The notes under the pieces: model-generated | The model's input: only the letters and a program-made list of their open reading frames with translations | Database searches by the model: none | What the model was told of the DNA's origin: nothing | In this document: piece by piece, positions 33,480 through 41,601 of the stretch | Layout of the letters: each line of letters opens with the position of its first letter | Position numbering within the stretch: position 1 is the first letter of the stretch | Position numbers and translations under genes: made by a program | Source: Rhodococcus sp. UNC23MFCrub1.1 | GTDB taxonomy: Bacteria > Actinomycetota > Actinomycetes > Mycobacteriales > Mycobacteriaceae | Assembly: GCF_000686025.1 (NCBI RefSeq) | Contig: NZ_JMLQ01000003.1 | Coordinates: 186,001 to 250,000, forward strand | DNA length: 64,000 bases | Reading direction: 5' to 3'

Positions 33480-34565
33480 ATGCCACAGCAGGTCCGCGGC
33501 GTCGTCGCTCGGAGCAAGGGTGCTCCGGTGTCCCTCGAGACGATCGTCATTCCCGATCCGGGCTCCAACGACGTGGTCGTGCGGGTGCAGGCCTGCGGCG
33601 TCTGCCACACCGACCTGCACTACCGCGAGGGTGGCATCAACGACGAGTTCCCGTTCCTGCTCGGCCATGAGGCGGCCGGCATCGTGGAGACGGTCGGCGA
33701 CGCGGTCACCCACGTCGAGGTCGGCGACTTCGTGGTGCTCAACTGGCGCGCGGTGTGCGGTCAGTGTCGTGCCTGCAAGCGCGGTGAGCCCTGGTACTGC
33801 TTCGACACGCACAACGCCTCGCAGAAGATGACACTCGAGGACGGCACGGAACTCTCGCCCGCACTGGGCATCGGCGCCTTCGCCGACAAGACCCTCGTGC
33901 ACGAGGGCCAGTGCACCAAGGTCGATCCCTCCGCCGACCCCGCCGTCGTCGGACTGCTCGGCTGCGGCGTCATGGCAGGCCTCGGTGCGGCGATGAACAC
34001 CGGCAACGTCGGTCGCGGCGACTCGGTCGCGGTGATCGGCTGCGGTGGTGTCGGCGACGCCGCCATCGCCGGTGCCCGGCTGGCAGGAGCGGGCACGATC
34101 ATCGCGGTGGACCGCGACAAGGGCAAGCTCGAGTGGGCGACGGGCCTGGGTGCCACGCACACCGTCGACGCCTCCGACGTGGACGCTGTCGAGGCCATCC
34201 AGGAGTTGACGGGCGGCTTCGGTGCCGACGTGGTCATCGACGCCGTCGGACGTCCCGAGACGTGGAAGCAGGCCTTCTACGCCCGCGACCTGGCCGGCAC
34301 CGTCGTCCTGGTCGGTGTCCCGACGCCGGACATGACGCTCGAGATGCCGTTGATCGACTTCTTCAGTCGCGGCGGTTCACTCAAGTCCTCCTGGTACGGC
34401 GACTGCCTTCCCGAGCGCGACTTCCCGATGCTGGTCGACCTGTACCAGCAGGGTCGTCTGCCGCTGGAGAAGTTCGTGACCGAGCGCATCGCGCTGGACG
34501 ACGTCGAGGCGGCGTTCGACACCATGGCCAAGGGTCAGGTCCTGCGCTCGGTGGTGGTTCTGTGA
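33480..34565 (+). CDS. mscR: S-(hydroxymethyl)mycothiol dehydrogenase / nitrosomycothiol reductase
   Basis: Zinc-dependent class III-type alcohol dehydrogenase that oxidises the formaldehyde-mycothiol adduct and reduces S-nitrosomycothiol. The 361-residue protein has catalytic zinc ligands in [11 protein letters not shown] and [11 protein letters not shown], the four-Cys structural zinc loop [15 protein letters not shown], and the NAD-binding [13 protein letters not shown]. The start at 33480 has GGAGG 7 nt upstream. The next gene, a metallo-beta-lactamase-fold hydrolase, overlaps by 4 bases and probably completes the pathway. A possible -10 TAGGGT lies at 33425-33430. Confidence 0.93.
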   Translation: MPQQVRGVVARSKGAPVSLETIVIPDPGSNDVVVRVQACGVCHTDLHYREGGINDEFPFLLGHEAAGIVETVGDAVTHVEVGDFVVLNWRAVCGQCRACKRGEPWYCFDTHNASQKMTLEDGTELSPALGIGAFADKTLVHEGQCTKVDPSADPAVVGLLGCGVMAGLGAAMNTGNVGRGDSVAVIGCGGVGDAAIAGARLAGAGTIIAVDRDKGKLEWATGLGATHTVDASDVDAVEAIQELTGGFGADVVIDAVGRPETWKQAFYARDLAGTVVLVGVPTPDMTLEMPLIDFFSRGGSLKSSWYGDCLPERDFPMLVDLYQQGRLPLEKFVTERIALDDVEAAFDTMAKGQVLRSVVVL

Positions 34566-35215
34566 CCACGCCTTCCGGCTCCCGGGTCGGGGGCTTCCGT
34601 GTCGAGAAGGTCGTCACCTCGGGCACGTTCGAGCTCGACGGCGGATCCTGGGACGTCGACAACAACATCTGGATCGTCGGCGACGACTCCGAGGTCGTGG
34701 TGATCGATGCCGCACACGACGCCGGCCCGATCGTCGACGCCGTCGGTGGCCGGAAGGTCGTCGCCGTGGTGTGCACCCACGGACACAACGACCACGTGAC
34801 GGTCGCGCCCGAGCTCGCGGAGCGGCTCGACGCACCGATCCTGCTGCACCCGGCAGACGACGTGCTCTGGGAACAGACGCACCCGGGACTGGCTCACCGT
34901 GATCTGGCGGACGGGGACCGGATCTCGGTCGCCGGCACCGAGATCGAGGTCCTGCACACGCCGGGTCACTCACCGGGATCGAGTTGCCTGTACCTCCCCG
35001 AGGCCGGTCAGCTCTTCAGCGGCGACACGTTGTTCTCCGGCGGGCCCGGTGCCACCGGGCGGTCCTACTCGGACTTCCCGACGATCATCGGCAGCATCCG
35101 GGAACGACTGTTCGCCCTGTCACCGGAGACGGTGGTCAACACCGGCCACGGGGACGGGACGTCCATCGGCGACGAATCGCCCCATCTCGAGGAATGGATC
35201 GCACGCGGATCCTGA
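34562..35215 (+). CDS. Metallo-beta-lactamase-fold hydrolase, MscR partner
   Basis: A 217-residue metal-dependent hydrolase with the full zinc site: [22 protein letters not shown], the bridging Asp in [10 protein letters not shown] and the final His in NTGHGDGTS. It is of the glyoxalase II type. The GTG start overlaps the mscR stop (GTGA), so the two are translationally coupled. That pairing suggests it hydrolyses S-formylmycothiol, the product of MscR, to formate and mycothiol; this is inference from coupling and fold. The same pairing is found in mycobacteria (Rv2259-Rv2260, from memory). Confidence 0.88.
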   Translation: MTTPSGSRVGGFRVEKVVTSGTFELDGGSWDVDNNIWIVGDDSEVVVIDAAHDAGPIVDAVGGRKVVAVVCTHGHNDHVTVAPELAERLDAPILLHPADDVLWEQTHPGLAHRDLADGDRISVAGTEIEVLHTPGHSPGSSCLYLPEAGQLFSGDTLFSGGPGATGRSYSDFPTIIGSIRERLFALSPETVVNTGHGDGTSIGDESPHLEEWIARGS

Positions 35216-35340
35216 GCCGAGTGCCGGGTAACGAACCGGACACCCCTCGGTGTGGCCCGCGGGCGGGCGGGCGCCGGTGTGGCAGCGTCGAGGCCACGCA
35301 CGGTCACCGGACGCCCGGGGACCTCACCGACAGGGGAGAC

Positions 35341-36150
35341 ATGCAGACGCGAGCGACGAGTACCGGTGCCACCAGCAGAGTGTCCGCGGTGCGTGCCGGT
35401 GCGCTCGTCGCCCTCGCCGCCGCCGTGCTGGCGGGATGCGGTGGCTCCACGGTGAGCGGGACGCCGGAGGCCGGCGGTCCGCCGCCCTCCGCCGCGCCGT
35501 CCAGTGCACCCGGATCGTCGTCGTCGACCACCACCACACCGTCGAGCTCTACGTCCAGCACCTCGGCGAGTCCCGACGCGGCGGGATCGCTGTCGACCCT
35601 GCTCCTCGATCCCAGCACCTTCACGGCGCCGTACCAGGCCGTGGTGTTGCCCCCGCAGGCCGTGGCGCAGGCGGCTCAGGACCTCGACGGCATCGCGGCC
35701 GACGCGTCCGTCGAACCGACGGGATGCAAGCCCGAGGCACGATCGTCCGATCCCGACTCGACGGCACTGCTCGTCGCGACCGATCCCGACGACCGGGCCA
35801 CCATCTCCATCGAGTTGTCGCGGGTGGACACGACGCTGGAGGACCGGAAGGCACTCTGGGAGCAGTGCTCCGAGGTCGAGGCCACCTCAGCCGGTGTGAC
35901 GAGCCTGGTGACCACCGACATCGTCCCGCCGCCGCCCATCGGTGCCGACGACACCCTCGCGCTACGTCGTACCGTCACCTCCGGTGGCCAGGCGGGCGAG
36001 GTCACGCAGTCCATGCTGTCGCTGCTCGCCCAGGTCGACGACGTCCGCGTCACGGCGACGTACATGTCCTTCGGGGAACTGACGCCCGACTCCGCCACGC
36101 TCGACCGCACGTTCACCGCCGCGGTGCAGAAGGTCAAGGCCGGGGGATAG
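35341..36150 (+). CDS. Secreted lipoprotein of unknown function
   Basis: A 269-residue lipoprotein. The signal peptide ends in the lipobox VLAGCGG (Cys at about residue 33). It is followed by a Ser/Thr/Pro-rich linker (about 40-80) that resembles a flexible cell-wall spacer, then a compact domain containing two further cysteines (EPTGCKPEA and LWEQCSEVE) that could form a disulfide. The domain has the feel of actinobacterial PknH-like or DUF5642 sensor domains, but this is not certain. The ATG at 35341 is preceded by GGGGAGAC. Confidence 0.8.
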   Translation: MQTRATSTGATSRVSAVRAGALVALAAAVLAGCGGSTVSGTPEAGGPPPSAAPSSAPGSSSSTTTTPSSSTSSTSASPDAAGSLSTLLLDPSTFTAPYQAVVLPPQAVAQAAQDLDGIAADASVEPTGCKPEARSSDPDSTALLVATDPDDRATISIELSRVDTTLEDRKALWEQCSEVEATSAGVTSLVTTDIVPPPPIGADDTLALRRTVTSGGQAGEVTQSMLSLLAQVDDVRVTATYMSFGELTPDSATLDRTFTAAVQKVKAGG

Positions 36151-36153
36151 CCC

Positions 36154-36804
36154 ATGTCATGGGCAGTGCCCGAGCTGTTCCGGGTCCTCGACCTCACGGG
36201 TGTCTTCGCCAACGCCCTTCTCGGCGGCGCCGTCGCTCGGGCCTTCCGCTTCGACCTGGTCGGCTTCTCGGTTCTCGCCATCGTGTCGGGGCTCGGCGGC
36301 GGCATCATCCGCGACACGCTGCTCCAGGCCGGGCCGCCCGTCGCACTCACCGACTACCGCTATCTGACGGTGGCGCTGATCGGTGCCGTCGTCGCGTTCG
36401 CCGTGCGCTTCGAAGGGCGTGGGTGGGACCGCGTCTTCCCTTACGTCGACGCGCTGGCACTCGGTTGTTGGGCCGCGGCGGGAGCGCAGAAGACCCTGGG
36501 CGTCGGGCTCGGGTGGCTCCCGGCCATCGGGCTCGGCGCCGTCACCGCGGTGGGCGGCGGTGCGATCCGCGACGTCGCGGTGGGGCGCATCCCCACCATC
36601 TTCGGTGGCAACACGCTCTACGCGTCGTGCGCCCTGATCGCGAGCGCCACCCTCGTGGTGGTGCAGGCTGCAGGGCAACCGACGATAGCTCTGATCGCCG
36701 CGACCGTGGTCGGCGCGGCCCTGTGTCTCCTCGCGCGCCGTCGCGGCTGGATGTTGCCGGAGGAAGTGGTGTGGCGCCGTCCGCGGCGCCGACGAGGCCG
36801 GTGA
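36154..36804 (+). CDS. TRIC-type cation channel / UPF0126 membrane protein
   Basis: A 216-residue membrane protein with seven predicted helices formed by two UPF0126 repeats. Each repeat carries the glycine motif: VSGLGGGIIRDTLL near residue 50 and VTAVGGGAIRDVAVG near residue 135. Prokaryotic TRIC proteins are trimeric potassium/sodium channels. It starts 3 bases after the lipoprotein stop and may be co-transcribed with it. The end of the gene abuts the convergent dtd. Confidence 0.86.
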   Translation: MSWAVPELFRVLDLTGVFANALLGGAVARAFRFDLVGFSVLAIVSGLGGGIIRDTLLQAGPPVALTDYRYLTVALIGAVVAFAVRFEGRGWDRVFPYVDALALGCWAAAGAQKTLGVGLGWLPAIGLGAVTAVGGGAIRDVAVGRIPTIFGGNTLYASCALIASATLVVVQAAGQPTIALIAATVVGAALCLLARRRGWMLPEEVVWRRPRRRRGR

Positions 36805-36805
36805 G

Positions 36806-37237
36806 TCAGGGGCTGTCGACGAGGACGGTCATGGGCCCGTCGTTCACCGACTGCACCGCCATGTGTGCGCCGAACACACCTGTCGCGACCGTGATGCCGC
36901 GCGCACGGAGCGACGCCACCACCGCATCGACCAGCGGTTCCGCGATGTCGCCCGACGCCGCACCGTTCCACGACGGCCGACGGCCCTTGCGCGTGTCCCC
37001 GTACAGCGTGAACTGGGACACGACGAGGACCTCGGCTGCGTCGGGATCGTCCGAGACGGATCGTTCGCCCGGCAGGATGCGGAGATCCGCGATCCTGCGG
37101 GCGACGTGCTCGACGTCCGCGGCGCCGTCCGACGGTGACACCCCGACGAGGGCCAGGAGTCCGGCGCCGATACGTCCGACCTCCACGCCGTCGACTCGAA
37201 CGGTCGCTTCGCTCACTCGCTGAATCACTGCGCGCAC
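36806..37237 (-). CDS. dtd: D-aminoacyl-tRNA deacylase
   Basis: Clears D-amino acids wrongly attached to tRNA. The 143-residue length is standard, and the family motifs are present: [17 protein letters not shown] at the start, the catalytic [19 protein letters not shown] and the C-terminal [16 protein letters not shown] at 37237 is chosen as start because it puts RAVIQRV at the normal N-terminus. It is convergent with the TRIC-type gene, one base apart. Confidence 0.94.
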   Translation of the reverse strand: MRAVIQRVSEATVRVDGVEVGRIGAGLLALVGVSPSDGAADVEHVARRIADLRILPGERSVSDDPDAAEVLVVSQFTLYGDTRKGRRPSWNGAASGDIAEPLVDAVVASLRARGITVATGVFGAHMAVQSVNDGPMTVLVDSP

Positions 37238-37375
37238 GGTTGCCTCTCGTCGTCTCCTGACGAGTGTGGCAGCCGCGCGTGCGTCCATCCCCGGGCGCGG
37301 GCCGATCCACAGGCCGTTTCATCGGCCCAGGTCGACCCCGGAGGACCTGTCGGCCGCACGCGGACAGTCCTCCTC

Positions 37376-38446
37376 ATGACTCGACGCCCGTACCCCGTTC
37401 CCCGCCATCGATCCCCGTCGTCCACGACGGCGGACCACCCCGTCGTGACGTCGGTGGGTGACCTCATCGCCGCCGTTCCGGCCCTGCTCGGCTTCGTGCC
37501 GGCACGGTCCATCGTGCTCATCTGCCTCAGCACCGGCAGCCCCACCGTCGTGGAGATGTGCATGCGGCAGGACCTCTCCGACCGGCTCGACTCACCCGAG
37601 CTCGCCGACGTGATCGAGCGGTGCGGCGAGGTCTGCACGAGAGAGGGTCTGGACGCGGTCGTCGCGGTGCTGATCACCGGGTCGAAGTTCACGATGCCGT
37701 ACGAGGTGGTGGCCGATGCGCTGCGGGACACACTCGACCCGCGCGGGATCGACCTGTTCGGTGTGCACCACGTGTCCCACCTGGCGGTCGGTCAGCGGTG
37801 GCGCAGCCTGGGTGGTGATCCGCGGTGCGGCACGCTGCCCGATCCCGGCTCGTCGCAGGTCGCGGCGTCTCGAGTGATGGCGGGACGGCAGATCCGCACG
37901 TCCCGGTCGGAGATCGCGCTGCTGCTGCAACCCGTTCCGGAGTCGGAGTGCGAACGGTTCCGCAACAGCCGACTGCGGGTCGAGCTGGAGGACGGGCCGG
38001 TCGGCCACTCGGACCTGCTGGCGGACACGGTCGTCTTCCTCGAGGCACTGCGCGCCTCCGACGAGCTCGACCACCTGACGGCGGCGCGCATCATGGTGGC
38101 GATCAGCACGATCGCGGTGCGGGACGCCGTTCTCGGCCTCGCGACGACCGCGCTGGGACCCACGGCCGAGGCGGTGTGGGTCGAGCTGACGCGGCGGGTC
38201 AGCGGACCGGACCGAGCGCACCCCGCGACGATGCTGGGGGCGTGGGCGTACCTGCGCGGAGACGGACCGCTCGCCGGGGTGGCGCTGCAGACGGCGTTGA
38301 CCGCGGATCCGGAGTACCGCTTCGCGCAACTGCTGGACACGGCTCTGCAGAACGGTGTGCGACCCACCGTGGTGCGCGAGCTCGTGCTGTCCGCGCGGTC
38401 ACTGGCGGAGGACCTGGGGGTCGAGTTGCCGCCGGACGCGGTGTGA
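37376..38446 (+). CDS. DUF4192 domain protein
   Basis: A 356-residue actinobacterial protein of the DUF4192 family. The start of the domain reads VGDLIAAVPALLGFVPARSIVLICLS, a widely conserved segment, followed by GLDAVVAVLITG and the C-terminal TMLGAWAYLRGDGPLAGVALQTAL. Function is unknown. No membrane helix or metal motif is seen. It stands alone between divergent dtd and convergent galE. Confidence 0.85.
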   Translation: MTRRPYPVPRHRSPSSTTADHPVVTSVGDLIAAVPALLGFVPARSIVLICLSTGSPTVVEMCMRQDLSDRLDSPELADVIERCGEVCTREGLDAVVAVLITGSKFTMPYEVVADALRDTLDPRGIDLFGVHHVSHLAVGQRWRSLGGDPRCGTLPDPGSSQVAASRVMAGRQIRTSRSEIALLLQPVPESECERFRNSRLRVELEDGPVGHSDLLADTVVFLEALRASDELDHLTAARIMVAISTIAVRDAVLGLATTALGPTAEAVWVELTRRVSGPDRAHPATMLGAWAYLRGDGPLAGVALQTALTADPEYRFAQLLDTALQNGVRPTVVRELVLSARSLAEDLGVELPPDAV

Positions 38447-38454
38447 GCCCGGGG

Positions 38455-39438
38455 TCAGCGACGGGCGGAGTGCGCCCTGTCGCCGAGAGACTGCAGGAAC
38501 GCCCAGGCGTCCGCGACGATCACGTCGAGATCGGTGAGCTCGGGCTTCCAGCCGAGCTCGGCCATGGCCTTCTCGCTCGACGCGACGAGCACTGCCGGAT
38601 CGCCGGCTCGCCGGGGTGCGTCCGTGACGGCGATGTCGACGCCGGTGACGCGGCGGCACGCGTCGATGACCTCGCGCACCGAGAACCCTTCGCCACTACC
38701 CAGATTGAAGATCCGGTGACTCCCGGGGACGCTCTGGGACAGGGCGCGCAGGTGCGCGTCGGCCAGATCGCGGACGTGAATGTAGTCACGGACGGCCGTA
38801 CCGTCCGGTGTCGGCCAATCGGTGCCGAACACCGAGATGGACTCACGGTGTCCGAGAGCGACCTGCAGGACGAGAGGAATGAGGTGGGTCTCGACGACAC
38901 GGTTCTCGCCGAGACCGGCGTGTGCTCCGGCCACGTTGAAATATCGGAGGCTGGTCGCCCCGAACCCGTGCGCCGCGGTGTATCCCGTGATCGCGTGGTC
39001 GATCGCGAGCTTGCTGGCTCCGTACGGGTTGGTGGGCCGAGTGGGGAAGTCCTCCGTGATGGGCGTGCGCTCGGGCTCCCCGTACGTCGCGGCGGTCGAG
39101 GAGAACACGAGGCGCGGAACCTGGTGCTCGACGATGGCATCGAGCAGTTCCAGCGCCGCACCGAGGTTGCCGCGCCAGTACTTCTCCGGCTTCTCCACCG
39201 ACTCGCCGACCAACGACTGAGCCGCGAAGTGGAGGACCCCGTCGACCTTCTCGCGTCCGAGCACGGACGAGACGACCTCGGCGACGGGGCCCTCGACGAA
39301 CTCCGCACCCGAGGGCACCCCGTCGGCGTTGCCGGTGGACAGATCGTCGACCACGACGACGTCGTGATCGTTCTCCATCAGGACGGCCGCACACACACTG
39401 CCGACGTAGCCGGCGCCGCCGGTCACCACGAACTTCAC
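38455..39438 (-). CDS. galE: UDP-glucose 4-epimerase
   Basis: Interconverts UDP-glucose and UDP-galactose, supplying galactose for arabinogalactan. The 327-residue extended SDR has the NAD motif [15 protein letters not shown], the catalytic Ser/Tyr/Lys set in [11 protein letters not shown] and [12 protein letters not shown], and the family's [10 protein letters not shown]. It lies on the same strand directly downstream of ideR, 48 bases away, and the two are probably co-transcribed. Confidence 0.94.
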   Translation of the reverse strand: MKFVVTGGAGYVGSVCAAVLMENDHDVVVVDDLSTGNADGVPSGAEFVEGPVAEVVSSVLGREKVDGVLHFAAQSLVGESVEKPEKYWRGNLGAALELLDAIVEHQVPRLVFSSTAATYGEPERTPITEDFPTRPTNPYGASKLAIDHAITGYTAAHGFGATSLRYFNVAGAHAGLGENRVVETHLIPLVLQVALGHRESISVFGTDWPTPDGTAVRDYIHVRDLADAHLRALSQSVPGSHRIFNLGSGEGFSVREVIDACRRVTGVDIAVTDAPRRAGDPAVLVASSEKAMAELGWKPELTDLDVIVADAWAFLQSLGDRAHSARR

Positions 39439-39486
39439 TCGAACTCCGATTCCTGTGTCTGGGAACTCCGCGTGAGACCCGAGCAG

Positions 39487-40173
39487 CTAGATGGTGCGGA
39501 CCTGAACGGCGTGCGCCATCTCCTCGGACAGGTCGACGTCGTCGTGGCCCGGCACGGTGATGGTGACCGCGCCCGGCGTGACGGACACGGTGACGCGCGC
39601 GTCCGGGACGACTCCGGCCTCGCGCAGGCGCGCGATCGTGTCGGGGTCGGACTGCACGTACTCCGCGAGGCGGCGCACCACCACGGCGGTGGGCGTTCCG
39701 GGCGCGATGTCGCTGAGGCGCACCAGATCCTCCGGCTGCTCGGTCGGCCGGGACGAACCCAGCAGTGCCAGACCGGGAATCGGGTTCCCGTACGGCGAGG
39801 TGGTCGGGTTGTCCAGCACCTCGACGAGGCGACGTTCGACCTCCTCGCTCATGACGTGCTCCCAGCGGCAGGCCTCGGCGTGCACGTCCTCCCAGCGCAG
39901 GCCGATCACGTCCACGAGCAGCCGCTCGGCGAGCCGGTGCTTGCGCATCACGGCGACCGCGAGCTCACGGCCCTTCTCCGTCAGCTGCAGATGCCGGTCG
40001 CCCGCGACCAGGAGCAGCCCGTCGCGCTCCATCCGAGCCACGGTCTGGCTCACGGTCGGTCCGCTCTGCTCGAGGCGCTCGGCGATGCGGGCGCGCAGGG
40101 GAACGACCCCTTCTTCTTCCAAGTCGTAGATGGTCCGGAGATACATCTCGGTGGTGTCCACCAGATCCTTCAC
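39487..40173 (-). CDS. ideR: Iron-dependent regulator IdeR (DtxR family)
   Basis: Fe(II)-activated repressor of siderophore genes and activator of iron storage genes. The 228-residue protein has the DtxR winged helix (LVDTTEMYLRTIYDLEEEG, EQSGPTVSQTVARME), a dimerisation/metal domain and an SH3-like C-terminal domain. Metal ligands fit DtxR: Met10, His79 and Glu83 (KHRLAE), His98, Cys102, Glu105 and His106 (VHAEACRWEH). The GTG at 40173 has GAAGGG 7 nt upstream and puts Met10 in register; the GTG two codons upstream lacks that spacing. Co-oriented with galE. Confidence 0.95.
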   Translation of the reverse strand: MKDLVDTTEMYLRTIYDLEEEGVVPLRARIAERLEQSGPTVSQTVARMERDGLLLVAGDRHLQLTEKGRELAVAVMRKHRLAERLLVDVIGLRWEDVHAEACRWEHVMSEEVERRLVEVLDNPTTSPYGNPIPGLALLGSSRPTEQPEDLVRLSDIAPGTPTAVVVRRLAEYVQSDPDTIARLREAGVVPDARVTVSVTPGAVTITVPGHDDVDLSEEMAHAVQVRTI

Positions 40174-40335
40174 AATCACACCCTTCGTCGTCGTGGATTC
40201 TACCGGTACGGACGGTTCACCGGTGGGTCCAGGTGCGGCGTGGTGAGCCGCGGTGTGTCCGCCCTGCCACGACCCGTCGAGCACGTGTGCGCGAGTCGAT
40301 CACGAACGCCGAATCGGACACGTAGGTTGAGGGCC

Positions 40336-41601
40336 ATGACTCTGCAGTCGTCCTCGACATCGCAGTCGCCTCCGGGGCAGCCCGCTCTGGTCTGGAGCGC
40401 GGACTACCTGAACTACCGGTGGAGCGACGACCACCCGATGAATCCCACCCGCCTCGCACTCACCATGGATCTGGCACGGGGGATCGGTCTGCTCGAGGGG
40501 ACCGAACTGCTGCCGCCGGAGGTCGCGTCGGACAGTGAACTGTTGCGGGTGCACACACCGGGGTACGTCGAGGCGGTCAAGCGCGCGCCGCGTGACCTGC
40601 CGCTGGGTTCGCGGGCGTCCGAGGTGCTGCACGGTCTCGGATCCGAGGACAATCCGGTGTTCCCCGACATGCACGAGGCCAGTGCGGTGATCGCGGGTGG
40701 CACCCTGACGGCCGCGCGGGCCATCGCCTCGGGACGCTCGCGCCGCGCGGTGAGCATCGGCGGGGGCATGCACCACGCCATGGCGGACTGGGCGTCGGGC
40801 TTCTGCGTCTACAACGACGCGGCCATCGCCATCTCGTGGCTGCTCGACAACGGGTACGACCGCATCGCCTACATCGACGTGGACGCTCATCACGGTGACG
40901 GTGTCCAGGCGGCGTTCCTCGCCGATCCCCGCGTCATGACGGTCTCGGTGCACCAGCACCCGGCCACGCTGTGGCCCAACACCGGATGGTCCACCGAGGT
41001 GGGTGCCGACGCCGCGGAGGGCACCTCCGTCAACGTGCCGGTCCTGCCCGGCACGGGAGACCGGTTGTGGCTGAGGGCGTTTCACGCGGTGGTGCCCGGA
41101 GCGGTGGCGGCGTTCAAGCCGCAGATCATCATCAGCCAGTGCGGCGTGGACAGTCATCGGGAGGATCCGCTCGCCGATCTGGGACTCACCGTGGACGGTC
41201 AGCGCGCCGCGTTCCGTGCGATGCGCGACCTCGCCGACCAGGTCTGTGAGGGCCGGTGGCTCGCGGTGGGGGGTGGCGGATACGGGTTGGTGCGGGTGGT
41301 GCCCCGTGCCTGGACCCATCTCATCGCCGCGGTGCTCGACCGCGATCTCGATCCGACGACGTCCATTCCGGACGAGTGGCACGAGAAGGTGCGGCTCGCC
41401 GCGCCGAGCATCGACCTGCCGTCCACGATGAGCGACGACGGCGACGTGGACTACCCGCCGTGGGACGGGCCGGGTGGTTCCCCGGAGTCGGGTGTCGAGC
41501 ACGTCGATCGCGCCATCCAACGCATCGACACCGCCATCGTGGCCACCCGCCGCGCCGTCTACCCGCTGTGGGGACTCGACCCGGAGGATCCGCGTGACTG
41601 A
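40336..41601 (+). CDS. acuC: AcuC-like protein deacetylase (class I HDAC fold)
   Basis: Zinc-dependent deacetylase of 421 residues. The HDAC signature is intact: GGGMHHAMADWASGFCVYNDAAIA with the charge-relay His pair, the metal ligands in YIDVDAHHGDGVQ and the Asp in SQCGVDSHREDPLADL. AcuC in Bacillus removes acetyl groups from acetyl-CoA synthetase. The stop overlaps the start of the Pat-like acetyltransferase gene by 8 bases, which strongly links writer and eraser. A TAGGTT -10 (40323-40328) ends 7 nt before the ATG, so the mRNA may be leaderless. Confidence 0.92.
   Translation: MTLQSSSTSQSPPGQPALVWSADYLNYRWSDDHPMNPTRLALTMDLARGIGLLEGTELLPPEVASDSELLRVHTPGYVEAVKRAPRDLPLGSRASEVLHGLGSEDNPVFPDMHEASAVIAGGTLTAARAIASGRSRRAVSIGGGMHHAMADWASGFCVYNDAAIAISWLLDNGYDRIAYIDVDAHHGDGVQAAFLADPRVMTVSVHQHPATLWPNTGWSTEVGADAAEGTSVNVPVLPGTGDRLWLRAFHAVVPGAVAAFKPQIIISQCGVDSHREDPLADLGLTVDGQRAAFRAMRDLADQVCEGRWLAVGGGGYGLVRVVPRAWTHLIAAVLDRDLDPTTSIPDEWHEKVRLAAPSIDLPSTMSDDGDVDYPPWDGPGGSPESGVEHVDRAIQRIDTAIVATRRAVYPLWGLDPEDPRD

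Noticed and set aside
40310..40336. Iron box near acuC/ideR (ACACGTAGGTTGAGGG)
   Set aside because: It shares only TAGGTT with the IdeR consensus, and that hexamer is better explained as the acuC -10.
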